64,000 nt of DNA from Phyllobacterium bourgognense (GCF_003337575.1 NZ_QPJM01000004.1:1-64000), one strand, 5' to 3'. Shown: positions 9,363-20,429, counted from the stretch's first letter. The notes: generated from the sequence alone by a model not told the origin. Translations and numbers: made by a program.

Positions 9363-10415
9363 ATGGAGTATCGTCAACTTGGCCGCTCCGGCCTCAAAGT
9401 ATCCTCGCTCAGCCTCGGCACGATGACCTTTGGCGGCAAAGGCAATTTCGCCAAGACCGGTGACACTGACCTGGAAGGCGCCAAGCGCCAGATTGGCATG
9501 GCTCTCGATGCCGGAATCAATCTTATCGACACAGCGGACATTTATTCGACCGGCGCTTCCGAGGAGATCGTCGGACAGGCGCTCAAGGGCAAGCGCGACA
9601 GCATCCTCGTCGCCACCAAGGCGAGGTTCCGGATGGGCGAGGAAATCAACGACGCCGGCCTGTCGCGCTACCATTTGATTCGCGCTGCGGAAGCAAGCCT
9701 GAAACGCCTTGGCACCGATCACATCGACCTCTACCAGTTGCATCAGTGGGACGGACTGACGCCGCTCGAAGAAACGCTGGAGGCGCTCGATACGCTCGTG
9801 CGCTCCGGCAAGGTGCGCTACGTCGGCGTTTCGAATTTCTCGGGATGGCACCTGATGAAGGCCATGGGCATTGCGGCACTGGAAAAGTTCATCGCCCCTG
9901 TCAGCCAGCAGATTCATTACAGCCTCGAGGCGCGGGAAGCTGAATATGAGCTGATCCCTGCGACGCTGGACCAAGGCCTTGGCGTGCTGGTCTGGAGTCC
10001 CCTGGCTGGCGGGCTGCTGTCCGGTAAATATCGCCGCAACAAGGCAACGCCCGAAGGTACGCGTCAGCTTGCCAATTGGGGGGAGCCGCCGATCAGGGAT
10101 GAGGAGCGGCTTTACGACATCATCGAAGTTCTGGCCGGCATTGCCGAAGCGCGCAATATTTCTGCGGCGCAGATTGCGCTTTCCTGGCTGCTCGGGCGCA
10201 AGGGCGTGACGTCCATCATCGTCGGTGCCCGTACGGACGCCCAGCTCGCGGACAATCTCAAGGCTGCCGATGTGGTCTTGAGCGCCGAAGAGCGCGCAAG
10301 CCTGGATAAGGTCAGCCAGTTGCCGCTTATTTATCCCTACTGGCACCAGGCCCGGACCGCGTCCGACCGGCTTTCTGCCGCCGATCTTTCCCTTATCCAA
10401 CCTCATCTGAAATAG
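9363..10415 (+). CDS. Aldo/keto reductase
   Basis: 350-aa NAD(P)H-dependent TIM-barrel reductase. Start MEYRQLGRSGLKVS at ATG 9363, behind AGGAG. LIDTADIYSTGASEEIVGQA holds the catalytic Asp and Tyr, ATKARF the Lys, DLYQLHQWDG the His, and IIVGARTDAQLADNL the phosphate-binding end of the cofactor site. It belongs to the AKR/'perakine-type' oxidoreductases; the substrate cannot be told from sequence. A longer frame extends upstream to 9186 but would overlap the preceding gene. Confidence 0.88.
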   Translation: MEYRQLGRSGLKVSSLSLGTMTFGGKGNFAKTGDTDLEGAKRQIGMALDAGINLIDTADIYSTGASEEIVGQALKGKRDSILVATKARFRMGEEINDAGLSRYHLIRAAEASLKRLGTDHIDLYQLHQWDGLTPLEETLEALDTLVRSGKVRYVGVSNFSGWHLMKAMGIAALEKFIAPVSQQIHYSLEAREAEYELIPATLDQGLGVLVWSPLAGGLLSGKYRRNKATPEGTRQLANWGEPPIRDEERLYDIIEVLAGIAEARNISAAQIALSWLLGRKGVTSIIVGARTDAQLADNLKAADVVLSAEERASLDKVSQLPLIYPYWHQARTASDRLSAADLSLIQPHLK

Positions 10416-10457
10416 CGAAAAGCCGGGGGTGGGAGGACCGCCGGCAGCGAGAACCTG

Positions 10458-11684
10458 ATGGCCTATTCCCGAGATACCGTACTACCACAACCGGAAGCTG
10501 CCGAGATCGCAGCCGAAATGCCGGGGCTTTCCCCGGCATTGACCTTTTTGTTCGCGTTCGCCTGCGGGGCGATGGTCGGTAATATTTACTATGCGCAAGC
10601 GCTTATCGGTCTGATCAGCACCGATCTCGATATGCATGGCGGCATGGCCGGTTTTATCGTTACGGTGACGCAACTCGGCTATGGCGCGGGACTGCTGTTC
10701 CTAGTTTCGTTGGCCGATCTGGTCGAAAATCGTCGCCTGGTTCTTCTGACGCTCGCTGGCACCGCACTTGGTCTTGCCGGAGCAGCTCTGTCCGGTTCGG
10801 CGATGACCTTTCTCCTGTCCTCCTTCGCCATTGGTTTCTTCGCCTGTGGTGCGCAGGTACTCGTGCCTTTCGCTTCCCATCTGGTTCCCGCCGCCTCACG
10901 CGGCCGCACGATTGGCAATGTCATGGCCGGGCTCTTGACCGGCATCATGCTGGCGCGACCGCTGGCCAACCTGGTCGCTTCCGAGTTCGGATGGCGGGCG
11001 ATCTTCTGGATTTCGGCAGCGGCAATGCTCGCCGTACTTGTACTCCTGCGTGCCGCGCTCCCACAACGCCAGCCGCATGGCAGCATGCGCTATGGCGCCA
11101 TCCTCAAATCGATGTGGCATCTGCTTGTCACCACACCGGCTCTGCAGCGCCGCGCCTTCTATCAGGGCATCATCTTCGCCAGTTTCAATCTGTTCTGGAC
11201 CGGCATACCGCTGCTTTTGACCGACATTTTTGGCTACAGCCAACGCCAGATCGCTCTGTTCGCCCTGGCGGGTGCAGCCGGCGCGCTGGCGGCTCCCGTT
11301 GCTGGCCGGCTTGCAGACCGTGGCTATACGAGACAGGGTACTGCCACCGCCATGATCACGCTTACAATCTGGTTCCTGATTGCCGGTTGGGCCGGAACCG
11401 CCATCTCGATCGCCGCGCTCGTCCTTGCAGCGATCTTCATCGACAGCGCCGTTCAAACCAACCAGATACTTAGCCAGCGCATCATCTTCTCACTCAATGA
11501 TCAAGCGCGCGGCCGGCTCAATGCGATCTATATGACCATCGTTTTCCTGCTTGGTTCGGCCGGGTCGGCGCTTGCCGCCGCCACCTATTACTATGGCGGC
11601 TGGTGGGTTACCTCGTTGGCGGGGGCCGGGCTTGGTCTTCTCGTCCTGCTGGTTTTCGCAACAGAACCACGCTCCCCGTCGTGA
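10458..11684 (+). CDS. MFS transporter (DHA1-type drug exporter)
   Basis: 408-aa protein with 12 predicted membrane helices. The motif after helix 2 (GAGLLFLVSLADLVENRRLV) is a variant of the MFS motif A (GxLaDrxGrkxxl), and the second half has GRLADRGYTRQG at the symmetric position. It follows the aldo/keto reductase by 42 bp and may share its transcript. Substrate unknown. Confidence 0.85.
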   Translation: MAYSRDTVLPQPEAAEIAAEMPGLSPALTFLFAFACGAMVGNIYYAQALIGLISTDLDMHGGMAGFIVTVTQLGYGAGLLFLVSLADLVENRRLVLLTLAGTALGLAGAALSGSAMTFLLSSFAIGFFACGAQVLVPFASHLVPAASRGRTIGNVMAGLLTGIMLARPLANLVASEFGWRAIFWISAAAMLAVLVLLRAALPQRQPHGSMRYGAILKSMWHLLVTTPALQRRAFYQGIIFASFNLFWTGIPLLLTDIFGYSQRQIALFALAGAAGALAAPVAGRLADRGYTRQGTATAMITLTIWFLIAGWAGTAISIAALVLAAIFIDSAVQTNQILSQRIIFSLNDQARGRLNAIYMTIVFLLGSAGSALAAATYYYGGWWVTSLAGAGLGLLVLLVFATEPRSPS

Positions 11685-11747
11685 ATCGCCGCAGCGCGCT
11701 CAAAAAAGTAGGATTTCCTGCCTCCCTGTGCTAGGGCCCGTTGAGAT

Positions 11748-11868
11748 TCAGGTCAGGGCGAGGCGAAAATGGTGGTTTCCGAGCACCGGAGCGCAGCGTA
11801 CATTGTGGTACGTGAGCACCGGAGCGCAGAAAAACGCCATTTGCAGGCCGCCATGGCGTGAATCTTCC
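11748..11868. repeat. Dispersed intergenic hairpin repeat, family A, copy 2
   Basis: Two exact copies of GAGCACCGGAGCGCAG (start 11781 and 11814) flank the hairpin CGTAC 11797-11801 / GTACG 11808-11812. Weak outer inverted arms GAGATTCA ... TGAATCTT bound it. It lies in the gap before purH. Confidence 0.75.
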
Positions 11869-11893
11869 AGTCAAAGTTTGAGGACGTACACCC

Positions 11894-13510
11894 ATGGCCG
11901 TCGCCGCCAAATCCTTTCCTGCTCCGAACCTTTATCCTGTCAAGCGGGCCCTTCTTTCCGTTTCGGACAAGGCCGGTCTTACCGCGCTCGCCCATGCGCT
12001 GCACCGCCACGGTGTTGAAATCCTCTCCACCGGCGGCACCTCGAAGACGATAGCCGCCGAGGGCATTCCGGTCCGCGACGTCGCCGACATTACCGGATTT
12101 CCGGAAATCATGGACGGCCGCGTCAAGACCTTGCATCCGAAAGTGCATGGCGGGCTGCTCGCCGTGCGGGACGATCCCGAACATACGGCGGCTATGAAGG
12201 CGCATGATATCGGCGCCATCGATCTCGTCGTCATCAACCTCTATCCATTTGAAGAAGTCCGTCATTCCGGCGCCGATTACGCTAATATCGTCGAGAATAT
12301 CGACATTGGCGGTCCGGCCATGATCCGCGCGGCGGCCAAGAACCACGCCTATGTCGGGGTCGTTACCGAGACCGGCGACTACGACATGGTCATCGCCATG
12401 CTCGACAAGCATGAGGGCTCGCTGCCCTATTCGTTCCGCCAGAGCCTCGCCGCCAAGGCCTATGCCCGCACGGCTACCTATGACGCAGCTATTTCCGGCT
12501 GGTTCGCCGAAGCCCTGATGACCGAAACGCCATCGCGCCGCGCCATCGGCGGTTATCTGCATTCGGTCATGCGCTACGGGGAAAACCCGCACCAGTCGGC
12601 TGGCTTCTACCTCACTGGCGAGAAGCGGCCGGGCGTCGCCACCGCTACCCAACTGCAGGGCAAGCAGCTCTCCTACAACAACATCAACGACACGGACGCC
12701 GCCTTCGAACTCGTTGCCGAATTCGACCCGACGCGCACGTCCGCCGTCGCCATCATCAAGCACGCCAATCCTTGCGGCGTCGCCGAAGGTGCGACCTTGA
12801 AGGAAGCCTATCTGAAGGCCCTCGCCTGTGACCCGGTTTCGGCATTTGGCGGCATCGTCGCACTTAACAAGACGCTCGACGCCGAAGCCGCGACGGAAAT
12901 CGTCAAGACCTTCACCGAAGTCATCATCGCGCCCGACGCGACACCGGAAGCGCAGGCAATAGTAGCCGCAAAGAAGAACCTGCGGCTGCTGGTCACCGGC
13001 GGCCTGCCCGATCCGCGCGCTGGTGGCATCAGCGCCAAGACGGTTGCCGGCGGAATCCTCGTCCAGTCGCGCGACAGTGGCGTTGTCGATGATCTCGAAT
13101 TGGAGGTGGTCACAAAGCGCGCTCCAACCGAAGCGGAAATGTCCGATCTCAAGCTTGCCTTCCGCATCGCCAAGCACGTGAAATCCAATGCCATCGTCTA
13201 CGTCAAGGATGGCGCAGCTGTTGGCATCGGCGCCGGGCAGATGAGCCGGGTCGATAGCGCCCGCATTGCGGCGCGCAAGGCCGAGGATGCCGCCGAAGCA
13301 GCAGGAAGTTCGACACCGTTGACCAAGGGCTCCGTCGTCGCCTCCGACGCATTCTTCCCCTTCGCCGATGGCCTGCTATCAGCTGTCGCCGCTGGCGCCA
13401 CCGCCGTGATCCAGCCGGGCGGGTCGATGCGCGATGACGAAGTGATTGCCGCTGCCGATGAGCACGGCATCGCCATGGTGTTCACCGGCATGCGCCATTT
13501 CAGGCACTGA
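11894..13510 (+). CDS. purH: Bifunctional AICAR formyltransferase / IMP cyclohydrolase
   Basis: 538-aa enzyme for the last two steps of IMP synthesis. N-terminal MGS-like cyclohydrolase domain (~15-160; [34 protein letters not shown]) and C-terminal formyltransferase domain (~170-538; LRYGENPHQ-like [22 protein letters not shown] with the catalytic Lys-His, [10 protein letters not shown]). Length is normal. It overlaps the convergent permease gene by 11 bp. Confidence 0.96.
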   Translation: MAVAAKSFPAPNLYPVKRALLSVSDKAGLTALAHALHRHGVEILSTGGTSKTIAAEGIPVRDVADITGFPEIMDGRVKTLHPKVHGGLLAVRDDPEHTAAMKAHDIGAIDLVVINLYPFEEVRHSGADYANIVENIDIGGPAMIRAAAKNHAYVGVVTETGDYDMVIAMLDKHEGSLPYSFRQSLAAKAYARTATYDAAISGWFAEALMTETPSRRAIGGYLHSVMRYGENPHQSAGFYLTGEKRPGVATATQLQGKQLSYNNINDTDAAFELVAEFDPTRTSAVAIIKHANPCGVAEGATLKEAYLKALACDPVSAFGGIVALNKTLDAEAATEIVKTFTEVIIAPDATPEAQAIVAAKKNLRLLVTGGLPDPRAGGISAKTVAGGILVQSRDSGVVDDLELEVVTKRAPTEAEMSDLKLAFRIAKHVKSNAIVYVKDGAAVGIGAGQMSRVDSARIAARKAEDAAEAAGSSTPLTKGSVVASDAFFPFADGLLSAVAAGATAVIQPGGSMRDDEVIAAADEHGIAMVFTGMRHFRH

Positions 13511-14858
13511 TTTTTGCAGCCGGATAAGGCGTTCTCAAAAGAATCGCCAGTCCGGCCAGCAAGAAGAATATGATCATCGCCATGCCGAGGCGCGGCGATC
13601 CGCTGAACGCTGTCACAGTTGCGACCAGGAAGGGCGCGAGGAAACTCGTCGCCCGTCCGGACAGCGCGTAGATGCCGAAATAGCGCCCGGCCTCATCGGA
13701 CGAAATGCTGCGCGCCATGTAGGAACGCGACGAAGCCTGCACCGGTCCAAAGGCAATACCGATGAGAAGTCCGAAGCCGATATAGGCTTTTTCTGCAGGT
13801 GTACCGAACAGGCCGCCGCTATCGGCACCCGGCAATTGGACAAGGCCAAACAGCGTATAGCCCGGGCCGGTCGAGACGATGCCGATCGTCGCGATGGTCA
13901 GCAACACCAGCGAGATCACCACCACGACCTTCGACCCCAGCATCGTGTCGAGCTTGCTGGCGGCAAGACAGCCAAAAATGGCGACTACGTTGAGTATGAT
14001 GCCGAAAATCCCTATCTCCGCCGTGGCCCAGCCAAACATCGTCGCCGCGAAGGCGCCGCCCAGCGCAATCAGTGCATTCACGCCGTCCTGATAGATCATC
14101 CGGCCGACGAGAAAGCGGAAAAGCCCCGGCCGCTGCCGTACCTCGCTCAAGGTAGACTTGAGTTCCGCAAGTCCGACCCGCACTGCCGGACCGGCTGCCA
14201 TGCCTCTCGTACCATCCGGCGTGAAAAGGAACATCGGCAGGATGAAGACGAGGTACCACAGCGCCGACAAGGGCGCCGTTGCGCGATCACCCTCGCCCGT
14301 CGCCGGATCGAGCCCGAAGATCGGCGCAAGGCCGAGCATGGTCTTGCCGGTCTGCGGCGACGCGGCCATGAATGCCACGACGAAGATCAAGACGATCATG
14401 CCGCCGAGATAGCCGAGGCCCCAGGCCACGTTGGATATCCGTCCGATATCCTTTGGCGCTACCAGTCGCGGCATCATCGAATCGTTGAAAACGATGGAAA
14501 ACTCCGCCGCTACCGACGCCAGCGAAAAGAACACCAGCGGCATGATCAGGCCTGAGCCTGGTGCCGCAAACCACAGCATGATCAGCGAGAGTATCTTGAT
14601 GACGGCGAAGAAACCGATCCACGGTTTGCGCCGTCCCGTCTGGTCGGCGATCGATCCGAGCACCGGCGAGAGCACTGCGATAACGAGCCCCGAAACGGCA
14701 ATGCCATAACCCCACGCCGCCTGGCCGACGGCCGGATCGCTCGCCATGCGCGAAACGAAATACGGTCCGAAGATAAACGTCGTGACGACCGTGAAGAATG
14801 GCTGCGCCGCCCAGTCGAAGAGCATCCAGCCCCAGATGCCCCTTCTCGATGCAGCCAT
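13500..14858 (-). CDS. UMF1/Atg22-like MFS permease
   Basis: 452-aa protein with 12 predicted membrane segments. It opens [20 protein letters not shown], the signature 'DWA..PF' start of the UMF1 (unknown major facilitator, Atg22-like) family; in yeast Atg22 exports amino acids from the vacuole. [14 protein letters not shown] is the MFS loop 2-3 motif. It is 32 bp downstream of the NAD-GDH gene on the same strand and may be cotranscribed with it; its role is otherwise unknown. Confidence 0.82.
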   Translation of the reverse strand: MAASRRGIWGWMLFDWAAQPFFTVVTTFIFGPYFVSRMASDPAVGQAAWGYGIAVSGLVIAVLSPVLGSIADQTGRRKPWIGFFAVIKILSLIMLWFAAPGSGLIMPLVFFSLASVAAEFSIVFNDSMMPRLVAPKDIGRISNVAWGLGYLGGMIVLIFVVAFMAASPQTGKTMLGLAPIFGLDPATGEGDRATAPLSALWYLVFILPMFLFTPDGTRGMAAGPAVRVGLAELKSTLSEVRQRPGLFRFLVGRMIYQDGVNALIALGGAFAATMFGWATAEIGIFGIILNVVAIFGCLAASKLDTMLGSKVVVVISLVLLTIATIGIVSTGPGYTLFGLVQLPGADSGGLFGTPAEKAYIGFGLLIGIAFGPVQASSRSYMARSISSDEAGRYFGIYALSGRATSFLAPFLVATVTAFSGSPRLGMAMIIFFLLAGLAILLRTPYPAAKISA

Positions 14859-14890
14859 TACGCTATTCCTTGCCCATCAAGCCCAACTGC

Positions 14891-17800
14891 CTATGACAGA
14901 TCGGAAAGCAATCCGGCGGCCACCGCGAGCCGGGAGACGGTCAAATCGCCCGTTTCCACAATATTCGCCATGCGTTGGCGCACCTCGTCGACGCGTGCAC
15001 CCCGGCTCGCCAACCAGTCCTTAGCCGGCTCGGCCTGTTTGCCATATTTGCTCAGCGCCGCCACGGCGATACCGCGCCGAGCCTGTGAAATCAGGTCGGT
15101 GGCACGGGCAAGCGCCAGGCCGTCGTAGTAGTCGGCGATGGAAACGCCTCGCGCCGCATCCTCGATACGCCCGATACGGAATGCTTCGGATATGTCGAAA
15201 TAGGCTCGTGCTGCGCTGGCAATATCGATATTGGCCTGCTGGGCCACGGCGGCGATGTCCGGAATGATCGGCGCTATCTCCAGCCGCGCCAACTGCGCTG
15301 CAAGTGCCGGAGGCGCACCGAGAGCAGCGTTGCTGGCGGCATCTTCGCGGATCAACCCGGTCATCGATGCGGGCAAAAGCTTGTCCAGGCGCGGCTGCAG
15401 CGCATCGCGGGCCGTTTTGATCTCCGCGATCGCAGCGCCAAGACCAACGGCGCCTGTGTGGTTACGCAGCACCCAGGCTGTCGTCCAGTTCAGCATCTGG
15501 GCCACATTGGCATAGAAACCGTTCTGGGTTTCGCCAGGTATCGCATTATCCAGCGCGTCGATTCCCGCGAACACCTCATCCAGCTCAAAGCCGTCCCGCA
15601 CTATCACGTAGGCGCGAACGATCTCCGGGCCGGATTGGCCGGTAAGGTCCGCCAGCCGGCTCACGAAAGTCGGCCCGCCGCGATTGATGACATCATTGGC
15701 AAGCTGCGTCGCGATGATTTCCCGGCGCAGGCGATGCGTGCGGATTTCGTTGCCGAAGCCCTCCTTCATCTGGCGCGGGAAATAGTCCATCAATTCGCGT
15801 TCGAGATAGGGATCGTCCGGCAAATCGCTTGCCAGGAGCTGGTCCAGCAGGACAATCTTCGAATAGGCAAGGAGCACGCCGAGTTCGGCCCGCGTCAATG
15901 GAATGCCTTCGACCTGCCGCTCTGCCATCGCCTTGTCGTCGGGCAGCGTCTCCACCTTGCGGTTAAGGAGTTTTTTTGTCTCGAGATCGCTGATGAAGCG
16001 TGCCTGATAGGCAAGGTCGGCGAGACCGCGCCGCTGTGCCAGCGATAGCGCCAGTGTCTGCAAATAATTGTTGCGCAGCACCAGATCACCGACTTCCTCG
16101 GTCATCGATTCAAGCAGCGTGTTGCGCTTGTCACGTTGCAATTTGCCAGCGCGCATGGCCTGTGCCAGGGCGATCTTGATATTGACTTCGACGTCGGAAG
16201 TGTTGACGCCAGCCGAATTGTCGATCGCATCGGAATTGCAGCGCCCGCCGAGCAGGCCGAACTCTATGCGCGCCTTCTGTGTGACGCCAAGGTTGGCGCC
16301 TTCGCCGATGACTTTCGCGCGAACATCGCTGCCGGTGATGCGGATGGCGTCATTGGCGCGATCACCCGCTTCCGCGTCGCTCTCCAGCGACGAGCGGACA
16401 TAGGTGCCGATGCCGCCGAACCACAGGAGATCGACCGGCGCTTTGAGGATCGCTGTCATGATCTCGAACGGCGTTGCCGTGGTCTTGGCAAGGCCGATGG
16501 CTCTTGCAGCTTCCTTCGACAGGGTGATCGACTTTTGCGAGCGCGAGAAAACGCCGCCGCCCGCCGAAATCTTGCTCTTGTCGAAATCCTGCCAGCTGGA
16601 GCGCGGGAGATTGAACAGTCGCTGGCGTTCCTTCAACGTCGCTTTCACATCCGGCTCCGGATCGATGAAAATATCGCGGTGGTCGAAGGCTGCTATCAGC
16701 TTCGTTTGCGGCGACAGCAACATCCCATTGCCGAAGACGTCGCCTGACATATCGCCGACACCAACAACAGTGAACGGCATTTTCTGGATGTCGGTGCCGA
16801 TCTCGCGGAAATGGCGCTTCACCGCCTCCCATGCGCCCCGCGCGGTAATGCCCATTTTCTTGTGATCGTAGCCCGCGGAACCGCCCGAAGCGAAGGCATC
16901 GTCCAGCCAGAAATCATGTGCCTGGCTGATTGCATTGGCTGTGTCGGAAAACGTCGCTGTGCCCTTGTCGGCAGCGACAACGAAATAAGGATCGTCGCCA
17001 TCGAGGCGGATCACGTTTTGCGGTGGAACAACCGTCTCGCCCTGCAGATTGTCGGTCACCGAAAGCAGCGTCGCGATGAAGGTGATATAGGCAGCTCGTC
17101 CCGCCTCGAAGATGGCGATACGATCATTGCCGGACGGGAGGCGTTTTGGGAAGAAACCGCCCTTGGCGCCCACCGGAACAATGACCGCGTTCTTCACCTG
17201 CTGCGCCTTCACCAGACCCAGCACTTCCGTGCGGTAGTCCTGCGCGCGGTCCGACCAGCGCAGGCCGCCACGTGCGACCGGACCAAAGCGCAGATGCACG
17301 CCCTCGACCTCCGGCCCATAGACGAAGATTTCGCGGTAGGGCCGCGGCTCCGGCAGCTCATCCAGCGATCGTGGATCGAGCTTGAAGGCCAGCGTGACGC
17401 GTTCGCTGCCGCCTTCTTCCGGCGCAAAGGCATTGGTGCGCAGGGTCGACTCGATGAGATTGAGGAAACGGCGCAGGATGCGGTCATCATCGAGGCTCGG
17501 AACGTCTTGCAGTGCTTCTTCGATATTGGAGCGTAGCCTCGACTGCTTGCGTTCCGATTGCGCGCCGGTTTTCGCGGGGTTGAGCCGCTGATCGAACAGA
17601 TCGAATATCTGTCTGCCGATCGCCGGATAGCGATTGAGTGTCGCCGCGATGAAATCCTGCGAATAGGGAATGCCCGCCTGCTGAAGATAACGGCCGTAAG
17701 CGCGCAGGATGATGATTTGCCGCGCGGTCAACTGCCCGGTGAGGGCAAGCGCGTTGTAGCCGTCATTGTCCGACGCACCATTCCAGATCGAGCGGAAGAC

Positions 17801-19678
17801 GTTCTCGAAAAGAGCGCCATCATCGGCGAGGTCGATCCCCGAATCCGAGGCGCTTGTTAGCTCCATGTCATGCACGAAAAGCGGGCTGCCGTCGGCGGCG
17901 GGCAGCTGGAAGGTCTGCTCGCTGATGACGCGAAAGCCCATATTCTCCAGCAAGGGAACACGCTGTGAGAGGGCAACCGCCGAGCCGTAGTGATATATCT
18001 TCAACGAAGCGGCCTTGGGCCCGTCGGTGCGATGCCGATAGAAATCGACATAGAGCGGATTGTTGCGGGAAAGACCGGCGATGCGGCTGGCATCGACCAG
18101 CGCCTCGTCGGGCGAAAAATTCTCGCGATAGGAATCCGGAAACGCCGCAGCAAGAGCGGTGAATTCCGCAGTTCCACGACGATCTCCGACCTCGGCAACA
18201 GCATCCTCCCAGGTGCGGACGATGGAGCGGACCGTTTCTTCCAGCGCCTCACGTTTGACTTTGGGAAATTGGTCCTCGGCATGGCCGATAATAAAATGCA
18301 CGCGGGCAAGACCGCCCTCGGGAAATGCCGGGTAGTAAGCCGACACATGCCCCTCATACACCCTCGCAAGATGCGAGCCTATTTTCTCGCGCACGATAGA
18401 GTCATAGCGCTCGCGCGGCACGAAGACGATGATCGAAGCGAAACGGCCGAAGGGATCGATCCGCGGCAGGACACGCACGCGCGGCCGCTCGCCGAGCGCC
18501 AATATGATCTCGGCGTAGCGGGTCAGCGTCTTGACATCGATCTGGAAAAGATCATCACGCGGATAACCCTCGAGCACCTTGATAAGCTGCTTTCCGGAAT
18601 GATCTTCAAGGTTGAATCCAAGCCGGCGGATCACAGCCTCGGTTTTCGAGCGCAGGTAGGGGATTTTAAGCACAGAACGCGTATAGGCGCCGGACGTGAA
18701 CAACCCGACGAAACGCAATTCGCCCGAAATCCTGCCCTCCGGGTCGAACGTCTTCACGCCGATGTAATCCATATAGCCGCGGCGGTGCACCAGCGATTTA
18801 GTATTGGCCTTGGTGACGATCAGAGGCTCGGGGCCGGTGAGAAAAGCGATGATCTGCGGGGTTGTCGTCACACCCTGGTTGCCGCGCTTCAAGACACGCA
18901 CATCTGGGTCGCTCAAGATGCCAAGACCGCGCTTGCCGGAGCGCTCCAGCTCACCTTGACTGTCATCGCCTTGATAGTCGTATTCACGCACGCCGAGAAA
19001 GGTAAAATTATTGTCACGCAACCATTCCAGAAACTCGACAGCTTCTTCTGCTGCAGCTTTTTTCATCGGCGTTTTGCCGGTCCTGTAGGCTTCGATCGCG
19101 TCGCCCAGCCGTGCGACCATGGCTCCGCGATCACTTACGGCTTCGCGCACTTGCTTGAGCACAAGCTCCAGCGCCGCGGTCATGATCTCACGCGATGGCT
19201 CATCGAGTGCGGGTACATGAATTTGCATGACGCTGACCCGCGCCACATCTTTGCCCGGCTTGTCTGGACCCGCAGTGCCGAGAACACTGTTCGTGTGTCT
19301 GTCGATATCCATGACCGGATGCAACACGAGATAGACCGACGTAACGCGCTCGCTGACTTCGCCAAGCACCGAGTCGAGCAGGAAGGGCATGTTGTCATTG
19401 ACAAGTGTGATCACTGTCACCGGGCGGCGGTCACGGGAGACGATGTTGCCTTCGCTGACATCTATGACCGGCTGTCCAGACTTGAATTGCGCCAGCGCGT
19501 TTTCCGCAAGCTTCGCCGAGGCGGTCAGCGCACCCGCATCGTAGTCGGCAAGGTCTTCTTCCGGCGCCCGCGCAAACAGCAGGTCTTCAAACAATCCTGC
19601 TTGTGGCTTCTCTTTTGGGGCTTTCGGTGGTTTTGACTTCGTGGCGACCTTTACGTCCGCTTTATTTTTGGAAGCCAT
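14891..19678 (-). CDS. gdhB: NAD-specific glutamate dehydrogenase, large (GDH-180) type
   Basis: 1595-aa protein, the usual size for this class (~1600). It deaminates glutamate to 2-oxoglutarate and feeds the TCA cycle. A long N-terminal regulatory part contains ACT-like segments (~20-700). The catalytic core near residues 795-850 shows ARGGLRWSDRAQDYRTEVLG and VKNAVIVPVGAKGGFFPKR with the catalytic lysine. NAD-binding region follows (VVAADKGTATFSDTAN, DMSGDVFGNGML). ATG 19678 is preceded by AGGGGGAAA. A terminator for the upstream TPM operon lies just before it. Confidence 0.95.
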   Translation of the reverse strand: MASKNKADVKVATKSKPPKAPKEKPQAGLFEDLLFARAPEEDLADYDAGALTASAKLAENALAQFKSGQPVIDVSEGNIVSRDRRPVTVITLVNDNMPFLLDSVLGEVSERVTSVYLVLHPVMDIDRHTNSVLGTAGPDKPGKDVARVSVMQIHVPALDEPSREIMTAALELVLKQVREAVSDRGAMVARLGDAIEAYRTGKTPMKKAAAEEAVEFLEWLRDNNFTFLGVREYDYQGDDSQGELERSGKRGLGILSDPDVRVLKRGNQGVTTTPQIIAFLTGPEPLIVTKANTKSLVHRRGYMDYIGVKTFDPEGRISGELRFVGLFTSGAYTRSVLKIPYLRSKTEAVIRRLGFNLEDHSGKQLIKVLEGYPRDDLFQIDVKTLTRYAEIILALGERPRVRVLPRIDPFGRFASIIVFVPRERYDSIVREKIGSHLARVYEGHVSAYYPAFPEGGLARVHFIIGHAEDQFPKVKREALEETVRSIVRTWEDAVAEVGDRRGTAEFTALAAAFPDSYRENFSPDEALVDASRIAGLSRNNPLYVDFYRHRTDGPKAASLKIYHYGSAVALSQRVPLLENMGFRVISEQTFQLPAADGSPLFVHDMELTSASDSGIDLADDGALFENVFRSIWNGASDNDGYNALALTGQLTARQIIILRAYGRYLQQAGIPYSQDFIAATLNRYPAIGRQIFDLFDQRLNPAKTGAQSERKQSRLRSNIEEALQDVPSLDDDRILRRFLNLIESTLRTNAFAPEEGGSERVTLAFKLDPRSLDELPEPRPYREIFVYGPEVEGVHLRFGPVARGGLRWSDRAQDYRTEVLGLVKAQQVKNAVIVPVGAKGGFFPKRLPSGNDRIAIFEAGRAAYITFIATLLSVTDNLQGETVVPPQNVIRLDGDDPYFVVAADKGTATFSDTANAISQAHDFWLDDAFASGGSAGYDHKKMGITARGAWEAVKRHFREIGTDIQKMPFTVVGVGDMSGDVFGNGMLLSPQTKLIAAFDHRDIFIDPEPDVKATLKERQRLFNLPRSSWQDFDKSKISAGGGVFSRSQKSITLSKEAARAIGLAKTTATPFEIMTAILKAPVDLLWFGGIGTYVRSSLESDAEAGDRANDAIRITGSDVRAKVIGEGANLGVTQKARIEFGLLGGRCNSDAIDNSAGVNTSDVEVNIKIALAQAMRAGKLQRDKRNTLLESMTEEVGDLVLRNNYLQTLALSLAQRRGLADLAYQARFISDLETKKLLNRKVETLPDDKAMAERQVEGIPLTRAELGVLLAYSKIVLLDQLLASDLPDDPYLERELMDYFPRQMKEGFGNEIRTHRLRREIIATQLANDVINRGGPTFVSRLADLTGQSGPEIVRAYVIVRDGFELDEVFAGIDALDNAIPGETQNGFYANVAQMLNWTTAWVLRNHTGAVGLGAAIAEIKTARDALQPRLDKLLPASMTGLIREDAASNAALGAPPALAAQLARLEIAPIIPDIAAVAQQANIDIASAARAYFDISEAFRIGRIEDAARGVSIADYYDGLALARATDLISQARRGIAVAALSKYGKQAEPAKDWLASRGARVDEVRQRMANIVETGDLTVSRLAVAAGLLSDLS

Positions 19679-19726
19679 GAAATATTTCCCCCTGGATTAT
19701 GTATTTGGCGCGATCATAGCCTTTCA

Positions 19727-19745
19727 AAAGGCTTTTTCGAGCCTA
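19727..19745 (-). terminator. Rho-independent terminator after the LemA-TPM operon
   Basis: Reading the - strand: AGGCT, short loop, AGCCT, then TTTT, 43 bp after the last gene of the operon and before the GDH start. Confidence 0.55.
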
Positions 19746-19787
19746 AACTGCACGGTCGCGGTGAAAATCATGTGACACGCAAGAATG

Positions 19788-20426
19788 TTACAATTCAACC
19801 AGATGATCATCCAATTCATTGATGTCGTCAGGGCCAGTCGGGAAATGTTCTTCCAGCAGCTGGCCCGCTTTTCCTATGGCTTTTAGAAAACCATCGGCCA
19901 ATTCATCTCTGTCCGCATGTTCGGTCAGGATCGCGACAATTCCGTTCCATTCATCCTGGTGGACCTTTGCATTGATGCCCGCATCCGCAACCACCTCTGC
20001 GTATCGCTCCGCCAGCGAGACGAAAAGGAGGACACCGGTGCGTTGTGTTGTGAGATGAATATTTCGTGCCAGAAATTGCTGGATCGCGTTGAGATGCGCC
20101 CGCTTGTAGCGGATGCGCCGCGGCACAAGCCACATGGTAATGCCTGGCAGGAGCCAGAGGACCACTACTGCGGCAAGAAAAGCGGCGAGTATGGCGAGAC
20201 CAAAGACCGGCAATGGCAAGGTGAACCAGTACCAGTGCGCCGCCACCGCAACCACGACGGCAGCGAAAAGTATGCCGCAAGCCGCGGTAAATCCGGCCAC
20301 GTAGAAATAGCTGTCGCTCCGCCGCGCGAGCACCGCATAAATTTCGCCGCTTGTGCGGCTTTCAGCTGCACGTATCGCTTCGGCAATGCGTGCGTGATCG
20401 GTTTCATTCATGGACCCTGAACTCAT
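19788..20426 (-). CDS. TPM-domain membrane protein (TLP18.3/Psb32/MOLO-1 family)
   Basis: 212-aa protein. N-terminal helix IAEAIRAAESRTSGEIYAVL, two membrane segments (~45-95), then a TPM-fold segment with RIRYKRAHLNAIQQFLARNI and TGVLLFVSLAERYAEVVAD. Unlike its neighbour it has no signal peptide and its TPM domain follows the membrane segments. Third gene of the lemA-TPM-TPM operon, 3 bp after the second. TPM domains have reported acid phosphatase or photosystem-repair roles in plants; the bacterial function is unclear. Confidence 0.78.
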   Translation of the reverse strand: MSSGSMNETDHARIAEAIRAAESRTSGEIYAVLARRSDSYFYVAGFTAACGILFAAVVVAVAAHWYWFTLPLPVFGLAILAAFLAAVVVLWLLPGITMWLVPRRIRYKRAHLNAIQQFLARNIHLTTQRTGVLLFVSLAERYAEVVADAGINAKVHQDEWNGIVAILTEHADRDELADGFLKAIGKAGQLLEEHFPTGPDDINELDDHLVEL

Positions 20427-20429
20427 GGC

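Noticed and set aside
11685-11893. Possible purine riboswitch before purH
   Set aside because: The structure there is fully explained by family A repeat copy 2, and no purine-aptamer core was seen.
11753-13177. 474-codon open frame on the - strand
   Set aside because: Antisense to purH and partly translating a repeat; composition has no family signal.
13446-14555. 369-codon open frame on the + strand, very Arg/His/Gln rich
   Set aside because: Antisense to the UMF1-like permease; hydrophobic helices on the other strand explain the polar shadow.
17990-19636. 548-codon open frame on the + strand
   Set aside because: It lies wholly antisense to NAD-GDH, whose motifs and length are canonical; the frame is a codon-bias shadow.
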